Shown here: one piece after another, positions 35,474 to 50,400 of the stretch | Position numbering within the stretch: the first letter of the stretch is position 1 | Layout: each line of letters opens with the position of its first letter | Assembly: GCF_019399895.1 (NCBI RefSeq) | Contig: NC_091866.1 | Location: 3,269,501-3,333,500, forward strand | Source: Cardiocondyla obscurior | Lineage: Eukaryota; Arthropoda; Insecta; Hymenoptera; Formicidae | DNA length: 64,000 nucleotides | Reading direction: 5' to 3' | Made by a program: the position numbers and the translations under genes | The notes under the pieces: generated by a model | Told to the model about the DNA's origin: nothing | The model's input: only the letters and a program-made list of their open reading frames with translations | The model's database searches: none

Positions 35474-38400
35474 CACAATTAGACTATTCTTCTAAAAGCA
35501 TTTACACGTTGAAACATGCAAGTCATTTTTTTTTCTTTTTTAAATTATATTACATATCTTGCGTGAGAGAATAAAAAGTTTGTATATATGATATCAGTTG
35601 AATCTGACAATTTCGCGGGCGGGACATCGTAAATCGTCGTTGTTTCGTAATTGCGACATAGGGGCGTTTTGCCGGGCGAGTAATTAAAATCGTATTTCAA
35701 TATTCTGCCAGCGAGAGAGTATCCCCGCCGATTATTCCGACTACTCGATTACAAGGCGCCGTGAGAACATCGGATTCCAGGTGTTGGAGTTCCCGCGTGC
35801 GCGCATATTATTATTTTGATAATAATACTAATTAAGGCGCTTCCAGCCGCTCGTAATAACACTTTGCACGTAATGTGCGCTCCTAATCCGTAGCGGCATA
35901 TGGTCCAACATGCGAGATATCTCGCGAACGCAGTCATCGCCATATACTTCTTCTCACTCTCTTGCGTATTAAATTCGCTATTAAAACGCGTGGCCGTCGT
36001 TTACCGTAGATGTACACACCGCAGTATGGGCTTACGCTACCGATCTACAGTCAGATCGGAACGAAAGAACTTGATTTATGAGCGCTCTCATGAGTATTGC
36101 TTTCCGTGCTGCTGATGCGCGTTTCATTTTGTCTTGCACTTTAATTAAAAAAAAAAAGATAAAAATATTTTATAGAAGAGATAGGTTTTTATTTTATATA
36201 TATATAAAAAAAAGGAAAGATATAAATTGCATTTACATCAATGTTTAAAAATTCTTTTAGGAACTTTTGAACTTCCTTTCTCCTCCTCTCTCTTTTTTTT
36301 TCTCTTTTACCACCAAGAAATTTTGCAAGTCAAATGTATTTATAAAGAAAAATTTAAAAAATTATAAAAAATTAATTTTCTCGTTAATAAAAGCAAAAAG
36401 GAAAAATTTATTAGCCAAATTTCGAGCTTGTCGATGTTCATATCGTTGACCGTCTTCGCGTAAATGAGATATGAATCCCAATCGTAATTAAAAAACATTG
36501 ATGTTAATGTAAGCATTCTGTTGGGAGGGATTATTTGTTTCTTTTCGCTGTTGTTGAATATACGGCTATTACCGCGAGTATTATCGAAGTCTGTCAATTA
36601 AAAATCCAATGCTCTTAATGTCGGTTTTCCTGAGCCGTCGACGGCGTATCTCGCCGCTCGCATCTCCCTCGTTAGCTGCGCGAGCGGAAAGTTGTTAAGT
36701 TATTCGTTATCCTAATTATGCACATAATAAATTACATGCAAGAACGGCCGTCACACTCGAATACGCCACGTGGATTGCTCGGTTACGTGTATACGTCGGC
36801 CCATCCATCGACCGACGTGATACACGAGTAGAGTAGGTCGCGCACGCATGGCACTCCGCGAGCTTAAGAATTCTGAGAAACGCGCGTATCGAGCGAAATC
36901 GTCGACGTGCACTTTCGTACGTGAGCTTCCGCTCGATTCTTTTTCATCGGTTAATTAGATACAATATCTTCGCGGTAATTAAATCGCTTTTTATTCGATT
37001 AATTAACAGTCAGGCCTCTTTGCCGCGGAGAAGAGTTACGAGGAGAAGCCTCTCGTTATAACTCGCCGCAAGTGTGCTCCTCGTTTGTTAGGGAATAAAA
37101 TACGTAAATGACGAATGAGAATTTAATCTACGAACTATTCTGTTTTCATTAATTCTTAGTCATCTGTGTTCTTTTTAAGGAATAAGGTACGATTGATATA
37201 TAAATTATGGCAGATAAAATATGTTAATATTAGGTATAATCTGCATTGAAGGATTATAATCTAATAAAAAAACGGGAAAAAAAAAGTTAGAATCCCCACG
37301 TGAAGAGAAAATCTCGAGAGTCACCGCACGCCGTAATGAATCGGATTACGCGAATCTTGCCGATACGATAATACGGCTGCTGAATTAATTACGCCGCCAT
37401 TAATTAGCGTTCGTAATACAACCAGTTACCGCGGTATCGTCAGGTGCAAGATAATAGATGTTCCTGGCTGACATAGAATTTCGACTCCAGACTTGGTAGA
37501 AATATTCCGAGCATTTGAATACTTAACAACTTCTATAAATTATTTTATTTTATTTTTATTTTTTTTTCTATTAATCGACTGAATTTATTTCTTTGCAATC
37601 GTGAATTTACTACCGTGGAAAATTGCGTTTGCGATTAATAGATTATTGTACGAAGTGAATTTTCCTTTTCTACAAATCAAGCAAACGCTTAATTGTGACG
37701 CCACGGTACAACCCGCGCCGCGTCTTTTCGATTTCATCGCGATTCGCGATGCCCCGCCCGGGAGAAGACGTATATACGTGGGCGGCGGATGAGTTGCCCT
37801 GACGAAACGTGTAATGAAACGCACGTGTCCGTTCTTGTCGCGGTCTCTCGGTAATTGGTAGCTGTGCGAGAAGAACACGCGGAAGAGGCGCCGCGCATTG
37901 ACCTCGTCCTGCGAATTCATTTCCGTACGATGCGCGGTATAAGCTTCTCGCGTGCGAGTTCTACCTGCCCATCGTAAATTACCGTAAGCTTTATCACGAA
38001 TTACTTATTTGATCTTTTGCTACGTCTCATCGCACGTGTATATATATATGTATATATATATGAGAGTTCAAAAAGTTAATTAAGCTCTTATTATTTCCGT
38101 CAGAAAAATATTGCGTAGCACTGTATAGTAATGACTAGCGGTATTGATAATGTCATTTGGCGGAGGGTCCCGGTAGTAGCTCGAGACAAATAGATAATAG
38201 AAAGCAACATATTCTACATTATTAAATTAAAATTATTACCGATTATCGTGACAGTAAACGAGAGCATTCGTCTGACAATAGAGAGCGAGAGTGAAGTTTG
38301 TTCAACGCTCTTTACTTTTTTTTTTTATTTATTTTTTTATTTCTTTTACTTTGCTCGAAACCATTTCAGACCGAATCGGGAAAGATCGTGAGGGAGAAAA

Positions 38401-41400
38401 AAAAAAAAAAATTCTCATCAACGCGTTCACGGAAACATCGTCCCGCGTGTGTACACAGTCACCCTGAGCAGGCTCTTAAGCAGCTCCTCCTTTGACCCTT
38501 AGAAATCCGACGAACTTATTCAACGCGCGCGACGGTTCGTCTTTCCTCGGCCTTAGCGTCGTTGGAAAATCCGTTTTCTGTCCGCCTTCCGTTTTACTCC
38601 CTTTCTCTCGTCAGCCCTTCCGAGAGCGGAGAGAACGGGAAAGAGGTCGTTAGTCAAGATAACGAATTAAGGCGGGATGAAAGGTGGACAAGACGGGAGA
38701 ATCCCGGCTCTCGTCGTCGTTCCCGTCGTTACCTTCACAAAGGCACATTACATTCGGTGCGTCGGCAAAACGTCCGATATATCTAATCGGTGGAAATCTG
38801 CATAATGGTCAGTTGGCGTGTCATGAGCGAAACTACCCTTTCCTTTCTACCTTCTCAAATAACCGGAATTACCGCTCTACGTATTCGCAATTATACCGGC
38901 GGGATAAAAATTTTTTTTTCTTTCCCCTACCGATCATCATTGTATTAATGCCTTTAATCTAACGTCTATCGGAAAGTAGTTACTTCGTTTGTTGTAATTA
39001 ATAATTATTCGTATAATTCCGCGAATTGCCCCGTAGTTCATAAGTGCAGGTAATAATATCTCTAATACTATTCGCGATGTAATCTTTATCATCTCAAACG
39101 TCCGGTAGCGTCCCCGTGCGTGACGTGCTCACCTTAATTGATGCGAGATAAGCCAGAAATGCACGATGGGCGCATAACCAGTCGGGTCTCTAGTTTGGAT
39201 CGTGGCCAAATTCGAGTATTTCGGCGGAAAATGCTTAACGCTCCGTGCCGTTGTGCGACACCGTTCGCAACTTTACTAGTTAATGGTCCTCGAGGTCGAG
39301 TATGAATGTGTCGTACCGAGACATTAGAAGTCTTGCTAACAAGGTCGGTCGGCGGCGAAGTAAGCGAACGAAACGCCCTTAGAATTAAGCTGACTGCGAA
39401 ATTCTTAGGTCGCGATGCCGCAATCTGGATTTTTTAATGATCTGGCAAGCGGGTTGCGTACTCGGGCTGTTTCAGCGTTCGCGATTAAAGCGCTAATTGC
39501 GCACGTATCAGAATCCTGAGAATCATCTCGCGCGGGAAGCGTCTCGCGCATCGTGACCGAATTTCGCGGTGGCTCGCAGGGCCGCGGCGTGCAACACGCG
39601 AGCGATCATCATCGTGCGATACTCCGGTCGGGTAAACGTCGATACTCGTACGGATCATGGCAATCGCTTCTGGTCGTTACCCCGCTTTTTGCGGCAGCAG
39701 AAATGAGGCGTCAAATGACTGAGGCTGGGGTCCGCGTCCGCGCCAGACTTCGGCCATTTGTTGCAGAGTTTCTTTCTGACGTCCAATTGAGTTTTGCGGT
39801 TTAACTCGTTGAGCAATACGGAGGCAAACGCATCTGTGTTACGTCGGAGTTCCTTCGCGTTTTACTTCCGCTTAAATCGACCGGCGTGCGGGGCAAAGTG
39901 GTCGAACTTTTGTACGCGGTAAGAAGCGGGGAGGATTGCTACCCTAGGCGGCTTTCTTTTTTTTTTCTTTTTTTTTCTCGTCCCCCTCGAGGGAACGATT
40001 ACTCTCACCTTCGTGTCTCCCTACGAGTTTTTCCAGAAGACTTGGCTCGGGAGGGACTCGCGCGAAAATCCAAAGAATCGAAACTCTGCTTTCTAAATAG
40101 ATATTCATGGTAATCCGCTATCGATAACGTTTGTTTAAAATACAATCGCAAATTATAATTCGGAGAGATTAATTTATATTTAAATCTGAAATATATTACG
40201 TCGCGTTGTAATGAATTAATAATACTTGAAATTGTTTGGCCATACTTGGTATTTGAGCGGTAAAGATTTCAATATTAATTAAGTCAATAGTACTTCGACA
40301 GAACAATTAATGTTTTTTCTTTTTCTTTTTTTTTCATTTTTTTTTTTTTTTTTTTTTAAATGCACAAGCGAAAGAGGAAAATACACAGTGTATATTAATA
40401 TCGAGAATTTATTCTTTTACCGTTGAATCACAGAGTGATGTTTATTGTTTTCCAAGTATTGAAATAATCCATGAGTTTCACAAAGGAGTTTTCCCGATGT
40501 GTTTTCCCTCAATTCGTTCACCGTGATCGTCGTTAACTGTTACCTCGCATTGCCAACGTGCAGAAAGTCGTACAAAATAGCAGAGCTGAACGACAGCACA
40601 CAAACGGGACCTCCGCTCGCCCTCGCATTTGTTTGCCTCGCCATTTCGTTCAAGCCTTTTGTCCTTGCACTTTCAAGTGCTCCGCCATTCGCCCGGATTG
40701 CGTTCGTCGACAATTAACGAAACGAAGGCTTGGCGTCATCAAATGGGGTTACTTTACTTTCTCTCTCTCCCTCTCTCTCTCCCCCCTCCCCCTCGAGATA
40801 ACTTTCAGACATTTTTGGCGAAAAGGTTTATAATTAAATTTCGTATGATGTCTCCACCTAAAGTAACGTAATGAACATTTGCGCAATTTTAACTGTGAAA
40901 CTTCGCTATAAATGTTTTCGCCGAAGATAGACCGAAGTTACGCGAAGAGAGCCAAAGTAGCCCCATTTAAGGATATACGTAATTAAATTAGATGCTTAAA
41001 ATTACGCGAGTGGCGAGTGTTTCTTCCCATCTGTGTGGCGCGCTATTTGTGCAATTTTAACCGCGGAACTTCATTATAAATCTTTTGCGTAAGACAGCTC
41101 AGAAAGTTATCCGTTGAAAGGGTCAAAGTTTCGCCGCTCTGTAATAAAAGTAAATTTGAAGAGCGGACGTTTCAGGAGTCCGCTGATAGCACGTGAGCGC
41201 GAAGTTGAGATACGGTAGCGCGAAACGACGACGTACGGCTAGGTGGAATCTGTTAGAGCTTTCTGCCAAAGCGCGGCGGAACTAGTGGCCGACTAGTCAC
41301 TCCGCGAACACTCTGCAAACTGCAACTCATTCGTTAATTTGCGCGCCGGAAGTTATTGCGGAGGGGGAGGGGGAGGGGGCCCCCGATGGGGGAACTGTCA

Positions 41401-44400
41401 ATTCTTGGACGGTGTTAGTTGCGGCGTAACGTCCCGTAACGAGAAATTCCCACATACATCACAGTTATTAATGGATCGGTGTAACCAAGGAACGTTACGC
41501 CGAAGAAAGGCTCTGGGCCGTTAATGCGACGCGACGCGAATCGAGAGTAGTTATGCGAGACGGGGCTAACTGCCATTTCGCATGATTATGCTTTCCGCCT
41601 TTGAAGACGGCACGTAACAAGCGGCGAAAAAAAAAAAAAAAATATGTGTAGTCATAACTCCTTACGCAAAAATGAATTATCCTACGGGGATGATAAAGAA
41701 TCGCGGGGTTCCGGAAAGAAACGCGAGACGCTCCGCAAAAGTTTGAATTAAAACAACGAGAAATAAATTGACGTCGCCCGGTCTCTCTTCTTGCTTATTT
41801 AATTATTTAGTTCCTCCGGCATACTTCGGCCGACTGCGACGACGCTTTCGAAGCAACGGAACTAAATTACCACGATATCCCCTGCGATGACGGAGACTTT
41901 TCGAAACCCTCAGGTAGTTAAACGTTAAAACAAATATAAATCGGTGCGGCGAGGACGAGGCGACGAACGGGGAAAATCGAGGAACACGAGGAATCGCGGT
42001 AAAGGGAAAAAATAAAGCGGAAAAAGAAAACGTAGTGTTTGAAAGTAATTGTTTTTGCTGTTTAACTCGTTGTCAGGACTCGGTCTCTTGATAAAAATTT
42101 TATGGAAAATAAGAGAAAGTATTAAATACGCTAAAGATATTTTACCTTGTGCATTTGTAGATAAATTTTTTAATATTTTAAGTAGACAAATTATATATTT
42201 TTTAAATCCATGTTAGCTCGATGTTTTGAAAGAACGGAAGTAGTTTTTTTTCTTTTTTTTCTTTTCTCGCTTTTAATAGAGGCGCAAGTAATACGTAATG
42301 ACGTGGCGATGGGAGTTTTCAAACACCACAATCATATTTAAAATTGACAAATTTATCACGTTCCTGTTTCCCGCGAGCTCATCAAATTGTTTCCTTCGTG
42401 TAATTTGTCGGCTGGGAACATCGAGCGCCGGTTAACGACGAGCAATTTGCTCGTCGAGTGTTTATCGGCACGATCGTTTGAGGGAAACGTAATGAGGTCT
42501 GAAAGAAAACTGCCGAGACAAAAGTATTGGTTACTTCATCGTTTCCACGGGTATCTTCCTTTTTACCGTTCATTCCGTCACATTTGCAGAAAATTTATTA
42601 GGAGGTTATATTTATGTTTCCCAATCGCGGAGAAAATACTAATTGATGTTATTAAAAGTGGGCCCCCTCTCTCGATCGATTGCGTAATTTAAATGCGGCG
42701 ATAGTCGTACGATATTTAGCAGGGATTCCGTGAGGTTCGAGAAAACGTGCTTTTGCTTGTTAATTATACCCGGGGCGAGTGCAGATACGCGGCGAAATTC
42801 GAAGCGGAAGTTCGCATTAAACGTCTTGAATAAATTCTTCGGCCGAGACCGAAACATGCCAGTGTGCCAAAGTCGTAGCACGTGTCGGCGCTGAAAGGGT
42901 GCACATGCGGTACAGCGGGGGTGGTCCATTTAATAATCAGTAAACTAGTTACGGCCCGCATACATCCATGTACGAGCGGCCATGGTCGCATGTGCGCCCT
43001 GAATTATTTACACGGAGGATGACCGCTCGCCAAAATGGACTTAGAATTCGCAATTAAGGTGTACGGGGCCATAAGCCCGAAACACATTACCGCATTATTA
43101 TTAAAATCGAGCAAAGCCGGCACCGCGAAACGTAAGTCCGCTCTTCGGATGCATACATCATGCGGCGGTCCCTCGATGATTTATTATGGTTATCCACAAA
43201 TTACCATTTGTTGTGACGGTCAGAATTATCTCGCAATCTTCATGTTTTGAAAAGCTAATATTACCTTCCGATTAATTATGCAAGATAGATCACTGTGCGA
43301 ACGCATATAAATGCACTTGAAATAATTATTTGCGAGCTACTTTCGATTCTGCGGGATTATTTTGATATCGCCTCCTAATTAGAGAGTTATTTTTGATCGG
43401 GCTGAAATTTGGTCGCTTAATCATTCCTGTGTTAATTTTGTATTTTTACTTTAATATGTTGTACGCCAATTATTTGCCGCTTAATTACTATATTTTTTAT
43501 TATATTTAATATTGAATCTATTTATTCTTTAATAATTTAAAGACGGAGAAAGAATTATTGTTTCAAATTTTATATTATTTTTATAGATAATATGAACGTT
43601 AGATTATTATTAGACCGATGACTACTCGCGAGCGAAACAGCAATGAAAATTTAAATTTATAGGTGCACACACGTGCCACTTGCATTTGGCACATCGCGTG
43701 CGATTTCCAACTCGCATAAATGCGGGTATATATTTCTGAAAACTTGCGAATTGCGGGCGGTCGTGTTTGCGCCGCAATTTCATTCGCGGCGGCCGTGGCC
43801 GGTCGCTTCGCCGCAGCAGCGGTTGCGAATGATCGAAATTCAATCAAGAGGAATTTTGTTGCGTTGTCGGAAAAACGGTGGTGCAACTTTTTTTTTAGGA
43901 CTAAACAACACATATGTTTCCCAATAAATTCGCAAAAGCAAACTCAGGCTTTGCATTACTTACGATTTAATACGAAGACTTAATTATTATTACTTGCTGA
44001 TTTATTTTTTGTCACTGAATTTGTATCTTTATAATTAAAAAAAATTTTCAACTTTTTAAAATAATATATTTTTTTACAATTCGTGTAAAAAAAAAGAACA
44101 TGAAAAAATTAAATTCTTTAATAATGTACTGCATTTACTTTTTCAATCAATTTCTACAAAAACAATATTTTATTTGAATTTTTATTATCATCAGTTTTAA
44201 ATTTTGTTTCTGGATGAGTGATCGAGAGAATAATTATTAAAAAAAAAATTAATGCAGTATCAATTTGAAACGAATTAATTAAATATAGAATAAAGTCATT
44301 AAAATCAGTAAGTTAACAAGGAAGAGTAGTTGTATTGAATTCACTAGTCATTTTAATTATTTAAGTACGGTCTGAACTTTCAAGATGGTCAGTCGTTCGT

Positions 44401-47400
44401 AATTAATCAAGCGACCGTTAGCATTTGCGAATTCCTCGCGCAAACAAGCCAGAATTAACGCCAGCGCAATTAAAGAAACATACGTCAGCCCTTGTCGTAA
44501 TACTTCATGCGGTTACGATCGGAGCCGCGGAAATAAATTTCCACATAATGTTCGGTGCGACTAGCCAGGTGCAAGGAGTTTCCATTAAAACCAGTCTCGA
44601 ATGTTTCCACACGTAAGCAAGAAACTTACATTGCGTTAATTGTCGTTTTGCATGTAATCTGTGCAGACATTACATAATCTACGTGGGCTGAGCTTACGCT
44701 TTCTTTTCGGTTTCATTGTACTTAAGTCGATTTAAATGTCTCATTAGGAAAAAAAATTGAAATTAATTCGAAATAACTTGGATGCAAAAAAATTAAAAGA
44801 TAAAAAAATAACAATTAAATACGTATGTTAAAAAAGTAGGCTAGTATTTTTTTTTTTTTAATATTTCCTTTTTTTCTTTTTTTTTTCATTTTGAGACATC
44901 CAATCATAACCAACAGCAAAAATTAGTATGCATTTTCTTTCACGGAGAAAGCTGGGAAATAAGAACCAACTCGTTTGTCTTCCGCGTGACCCCCATAGTT
45001 TACAGTCCGCGTAAGAAAAAGTCCAGGTAAACATCACGTAGACGTAATTTAGCATCGTGCAGTCGACGGCGCGACCCTGATTAAAACGCAAGGCGGCGAC
45101 CAGGTAGAGCTCACTGGCACTGGCGCTCGCGCGTGCGCCCGTTTGCACGAGGGTGCCGACCGTGTGTATGCAAATTTTATAGGTTAAATGGGGCACCCGA
45201 CCGGCCACGGAAATAATTATCCCAGTTACCCTGTATTCAGTACCTTAGTCATCCTCCCCCGGCTCTAGACCGGCGCACCCTCCTCCCGGGGCCATTGTCG
45301 CGCATGCATGCCACCGCACCTGCACTCGCTTCCTAGACTTCCCGCCGTTGCTATTCTCGAGCGAATATTGATACAAATTTTTTTTTTTTTTTCGTTATTC
45401 AGTCTCATTACGTTATATTTTGACCTTTGAAAATATCGCGCCGTGGCCGTAATTATCGCGGCTATTTCCGTTCATTTTTATCAGGTGTTTCAAATTAATA
45501 ACAGACATTAAGACGAGTATATCGAGTCTGTAAAGTTGACAATACTCCCGTGGTTATATTTAATTTACCGGGGCGGCAAAGTTTCCGTGTAACGGGTCGC
45601 GAGAGAATATCGTTACAAGAAAATCCTGCGGCGTGACGAACAGGAAGTCGTGTCTGGGCGTGAGACAATCATATTAGGGACTTACACGCGCCCGCCGTGC
45701 GCAAACTTTGCGCTCGATGCACCCACGCCCGCGTGTGTCTACAGCGATCGGTTTACCCTCCGGCTACGTAACTCCATTCACGTCGATTTATAGTTTCTCA
45801 TACTTGAAATTGAGAATTAGCGACGCGTCATTGCGAGCATCGCACTTCGACGAGGGGCTGTGCGCGTAAATCTGCAGCTCTAGAGCTATCTTTAAAACAC
45901 GAAGTGTGAATAAAAAGCTTCCGAAGTATTTTATTCCGTCATTTTTCGGTATTCGAGCTTCTCGTTAATTATGAATATAAAAATCGGCTATTTAAAGACA
46001 TTTCAACGTACCTTCATCATAGTTCAATCCATTTTACGATCAAATGTCGGATAAAAAAAAAATTCGATAAACGTCACGTTTAGTAACCGAACGATTCTTT
46101 CGGCTGCCGGTTTTATAATTTACATCGTTACACTTATATTCGATGGTTGATAGAAGGTCGGGACGGATAATAGCTCGACATCTAACCGCTAAGTAGCATC
46201 CGCAAATACCGTGTCTGGTTTAACTCCTGCCCGTGATGACTTAATTTTGGCGTAGCGCTTAGGAAGTAATTAAACGTCCGATGATTATCTATTTCCTGCA
46301 TCGTCCGTTTCCTCCCCTGGTCTCCCCCTCTCCCATTTCCCCTCATCGTTGTACAATGACGATGCAGCCGCCAGTCGAAACCGGAAATTACTACGGAATC
46401 GAAGCTAGCCCGCGCGCGGGCGTAGGTACTAAACTACGCACAAACGTAATGCATGCTTAACGCACCTCAGATCGGTACGGGGCGCGGAAGGCGGAGGAAA
46501 AGGGGGGTGGAGGGTGGCCGGCGAAACCTGCACGGTAAATTAGTGTGGATAGGAGGGGTTGTAAGCCCTTTCAAGTGTGGCGTGCTCGACCTACGCTCGC
46601 CATCAGACGCACAAACGATGCTTATCGCGCCGCGCGCGCCAGTTTGATCACAGGCGTGGAACTTAGGTTTCGTGCGTTCGACAGTCGACGCTCGGGGTGT
46701 CGACGTCGCCGGGAACGTGGTGGACTCCGCCGTCGATTTTGAGGCTGCTGCGAGAGCGGCTGTCGACCGTCGCGACCGGGCCGGTTCTTTGAAATTTCAA
46801 TTTTTCCCCGCGTCCGCCGGCTTTTACACGCTTTTACACGCACGACCGGAACGAAGGGTGAGCGGAGTAAGAGACGTCCTCGTGTTTGAGAGAAGAAAGA
46901 AAAAGAGAGATGTATATTTTAATATTGCATTTGACAGGCTTATAACTTTGACTAGAAACGACGTTGCGCATATTAAAAATAAGAACAATGTTGGAAAAGA
47001 ATATTATTCGATACATTATTTAAGCTCTATCTAAACTAAAATCTATCTGTCTTTAAGTGTACAATAATCTTTGCACCAACAAACGCAAGCGTATCGATAT
47101 TAGCTACTGAATTTCCTCAACTTCATTTACGACTTCATCCGCCGATCCCCGTTATTAAATTAATCTCTGCGCATCAAGGGAGGGATCTAAGATCGAGCCG
47201 AGCAATCTATTCCGTAATCCGGTATCTCGCGAGGGGCGAAATATCCGGCTAGTGTACACGGGATGAATTATTCAGCGCGACGTCGATATTTAAAAGTTCC
47301 TCTTCTTCGCACGCGCGCTCTTTCGATGTTTGGCTTTTTGGAAAAAATCGAATCGAACGTGGTGAGAATCCTGCGTGGGCCCGGTTTCCCCTTTTTTTCA

Positions 47401-50400
47401 TCCTCAGGCAAGCCCGCGAACTTATTTCTTAACTCACGATCGGAACGAATGAACGTGAGGGAGAATTTAAGCGGTCGATCTTTTTTCCCTGTGTACTACA
47501 CAATAGACAAAATCGTTGATTCCGACTGACGAAAGAAAAATATTAAATTCGGCCTCGCGACGACAGTCATATACTTTGACGTTGTAGTTATGAAAAATAT
47601 TTAACCATAGCAATATATCATATCTTTGACTTCGTTATCACATATGTGATGAATTAAAAAAAGAAAAAAAAAAGATAATCCGTAGTTTTTTATCTAAAAA
47701 GTATATATAAATTTTTAACGCGTCTAATAAAATACTTTTACTCGAAGTCTTTTTTAACATTTTCGAATTAAAGCTGTACGCTAGCTTTATATTTAGCTCA
47801 CCTTTCTAGAACGACGTTGATATTGTATCATTAGGGAAGTACGCGGGATCGTATATTAATTCCTCACGTGGATATACGTGGGAAATGAAAGGGAATCGGC
47901 GAATAATCTGGCGTGCATCGCGGAGATACATTGGTGGAATTCGCCAGCCGACAAAAACTATGATACGCGCTTCAGATTAAATGCACAATGCGCCAGCGCT
48001 GCCAAAGGCATGGATTTTTCCAAACGTTTGTTTTTTTTTTTTTTTTTTTGTCGAATATAATCCACCGTGCTTTTATGAAATGCCCCTGATGCATTTTGAG
48101 TCCATCGCACAAGTCCATCGCTAAAAGAAACGTCCGGTACGCTGCGTGAGTTTTGCGTTAATAATTCTTGCGAATACGGGAATGTATTTTGGAAGACAGA
48201 TTGAACATTTCCATGCAATATTGTTTGTATTCATAAACCTATGTTAATAAGAAAAAATAATTTCAATTAACTGTTTTTATTAATTTTAATTAATTTAATT
48301 AAATATTGATTTGCGATACGTATAATTTTAAATTTATATGTAGATATTATAATAAATAGAAACTTATCAATTTTTCGTTATAAAAAAGAATTTAAAAGAT
48401 AAATGTGGTTATACTTATAAAAATATATTACTGTTCATCATTTTTGCAGCTTTTGATAAAAACGTGTCATGCATATGCACAAAATATCAAGAGACAAGCA
48501 TGATAGTATATTATACATATGAGAAAACACACTAAATATAATGCAGCGTATGTGAAAAGAATGTAGAAAATCCACAGCAAAAAATACTTTTGCGAATCAT
48601 TTTCCAATAAACGGAAAAGCAACTTAATGGTTTGATACATAATTTCACAGTAGATTCACGATTGCCTTTTTTTCATTCTGTCAAGATAAATCGAGGTTAC
48701 GTAATGTATTATGTATCAAGAAAAACAATTGCATGGAAACGTGAACATTCAATCGTACCAACTTATACATTTATTAATTATAATAATATCTATGACATCG
48801 TGGGCATTTTTTTTTCGTCGATTTTACTTCCTATATCTCGTATAAAATTTTTCCCATTTCTCTTCGCAATATTTTTTTTTCTTTCTCTCATTATTTCTGA
48901 TTAAAAATTTTCCAAAATTAAAACGGAACATAAACGGACCGAATTTATATACGTAATTATTTTTATTGAAATTTCATTAAAGTTAATATCAAAGTAAATT
49001 TACAATTTCTATGTATGCGATTGATACGGCAAAAAAGTTTGCGGCTATGTTTTCAACAGAATAGAGGGACAGCGGCGTTTGAATTGCGCGACACCGGTCT
49101 CCCATGTAAAACCATGTTTTTGTTTCGCAAGTTCGAAGCGCATGCACATGCATTTTTTGTTAAAATCGCAATTTCGAATTAAGTCACGCGCCGCCGGTGC
49201 GAGAAACGATGATGTCAAATTCTATATTTACAACGTGCATCAGAGTTTTGGAAATCCAATAGTTGCATTATCGTGAAATAGTTGGCAAGACCGAGCGGGA
49301 GAAAGAAATAGTGAGAGATAAAGAGAAACAGAGGGGGAGGGGAGAGGGAGAGAAGAATCGGTTTTTCTTTTTTCTTTTTTTTTTTTGGACGGAAATTGTA
49401 TGCCAATCTCGCGAGACAATTACGAGTGTAGCCAGGTCAAAACGGTATCTTTGCGTGTTCCGTCGATCGATAGTCTATCAAAGCGGTTAAGCTACCACTC
49501 TTCAATCAATTTTCCATTTGCATCGACAGTGCTTTTTCCGGACAACGACGCAGATTACCTTTTCAGTGGTCTGCTCGATACTGATAAAAGGACGTTCGAT
49601 TTGGGAATACACATGACAACGATGATAATTTGACACTCTTTAATCGCGTGAAAAAGTCGAAAGTAAGCGTAGAATCCGTCGGAAACGCTTTGCTATAATT
49701 CTTGTTAAAAAATTATAATTTTTTTATTCATTATTTTTCTCACCGCAAAGCAGAAAGTGCATATACCTGAAAGATGCAAATGTAGATAAATAAAAATGTA
49801 CGCGTAACTTTTATTTTTAACAAAGATTAACTTCAAAGATATATTACTTTGATATCCGAGTTATTCTAACGTGTACGCGTGCCCGTTTAATTTATTCGAA
49901 TTATCAAGACCGATCGGCCCTGTAAAATCTGGTATTGATCGAATGTCATTAAACTTTGTCAACTTCCTGATTACTCAACTTCGCGCTCTCTTATTGCCTG
50001 CAAATCACTAATTCCTCGTCGGTCGTTCTCAATCTCCATCGACCCCTCGGCCCTACGGAAGACCCTTCGGGAGATACCCTCGCGCGGGCGAAAGACTTTC
50101 CGGAAGTCATCGGCAGGACCGATAGTGACGGACTTAGATTAACTTAGAAGCGTAGCGCGTAGGAACTTCAAAGAGATGTACCGGCGCCGCGTCGCGGTAT
50201 CCGCGAAGTATTCAAAGAACGGAGATTCGGCGGAAGCAATCTGATTCCGTCGTAGTTGATGAGGAGAAGAGGGAGGGAATTGGAAGGGTACGACGACGGC
50301 TTCGCGAGCGAAACTTTACTAAATTTGCGCGCCGTAGGAAACAGGAGGGCGCCGACGACGGTGGAACAGGGCGTCCCCCGGTTGTGTCGAAAGTTCCTTG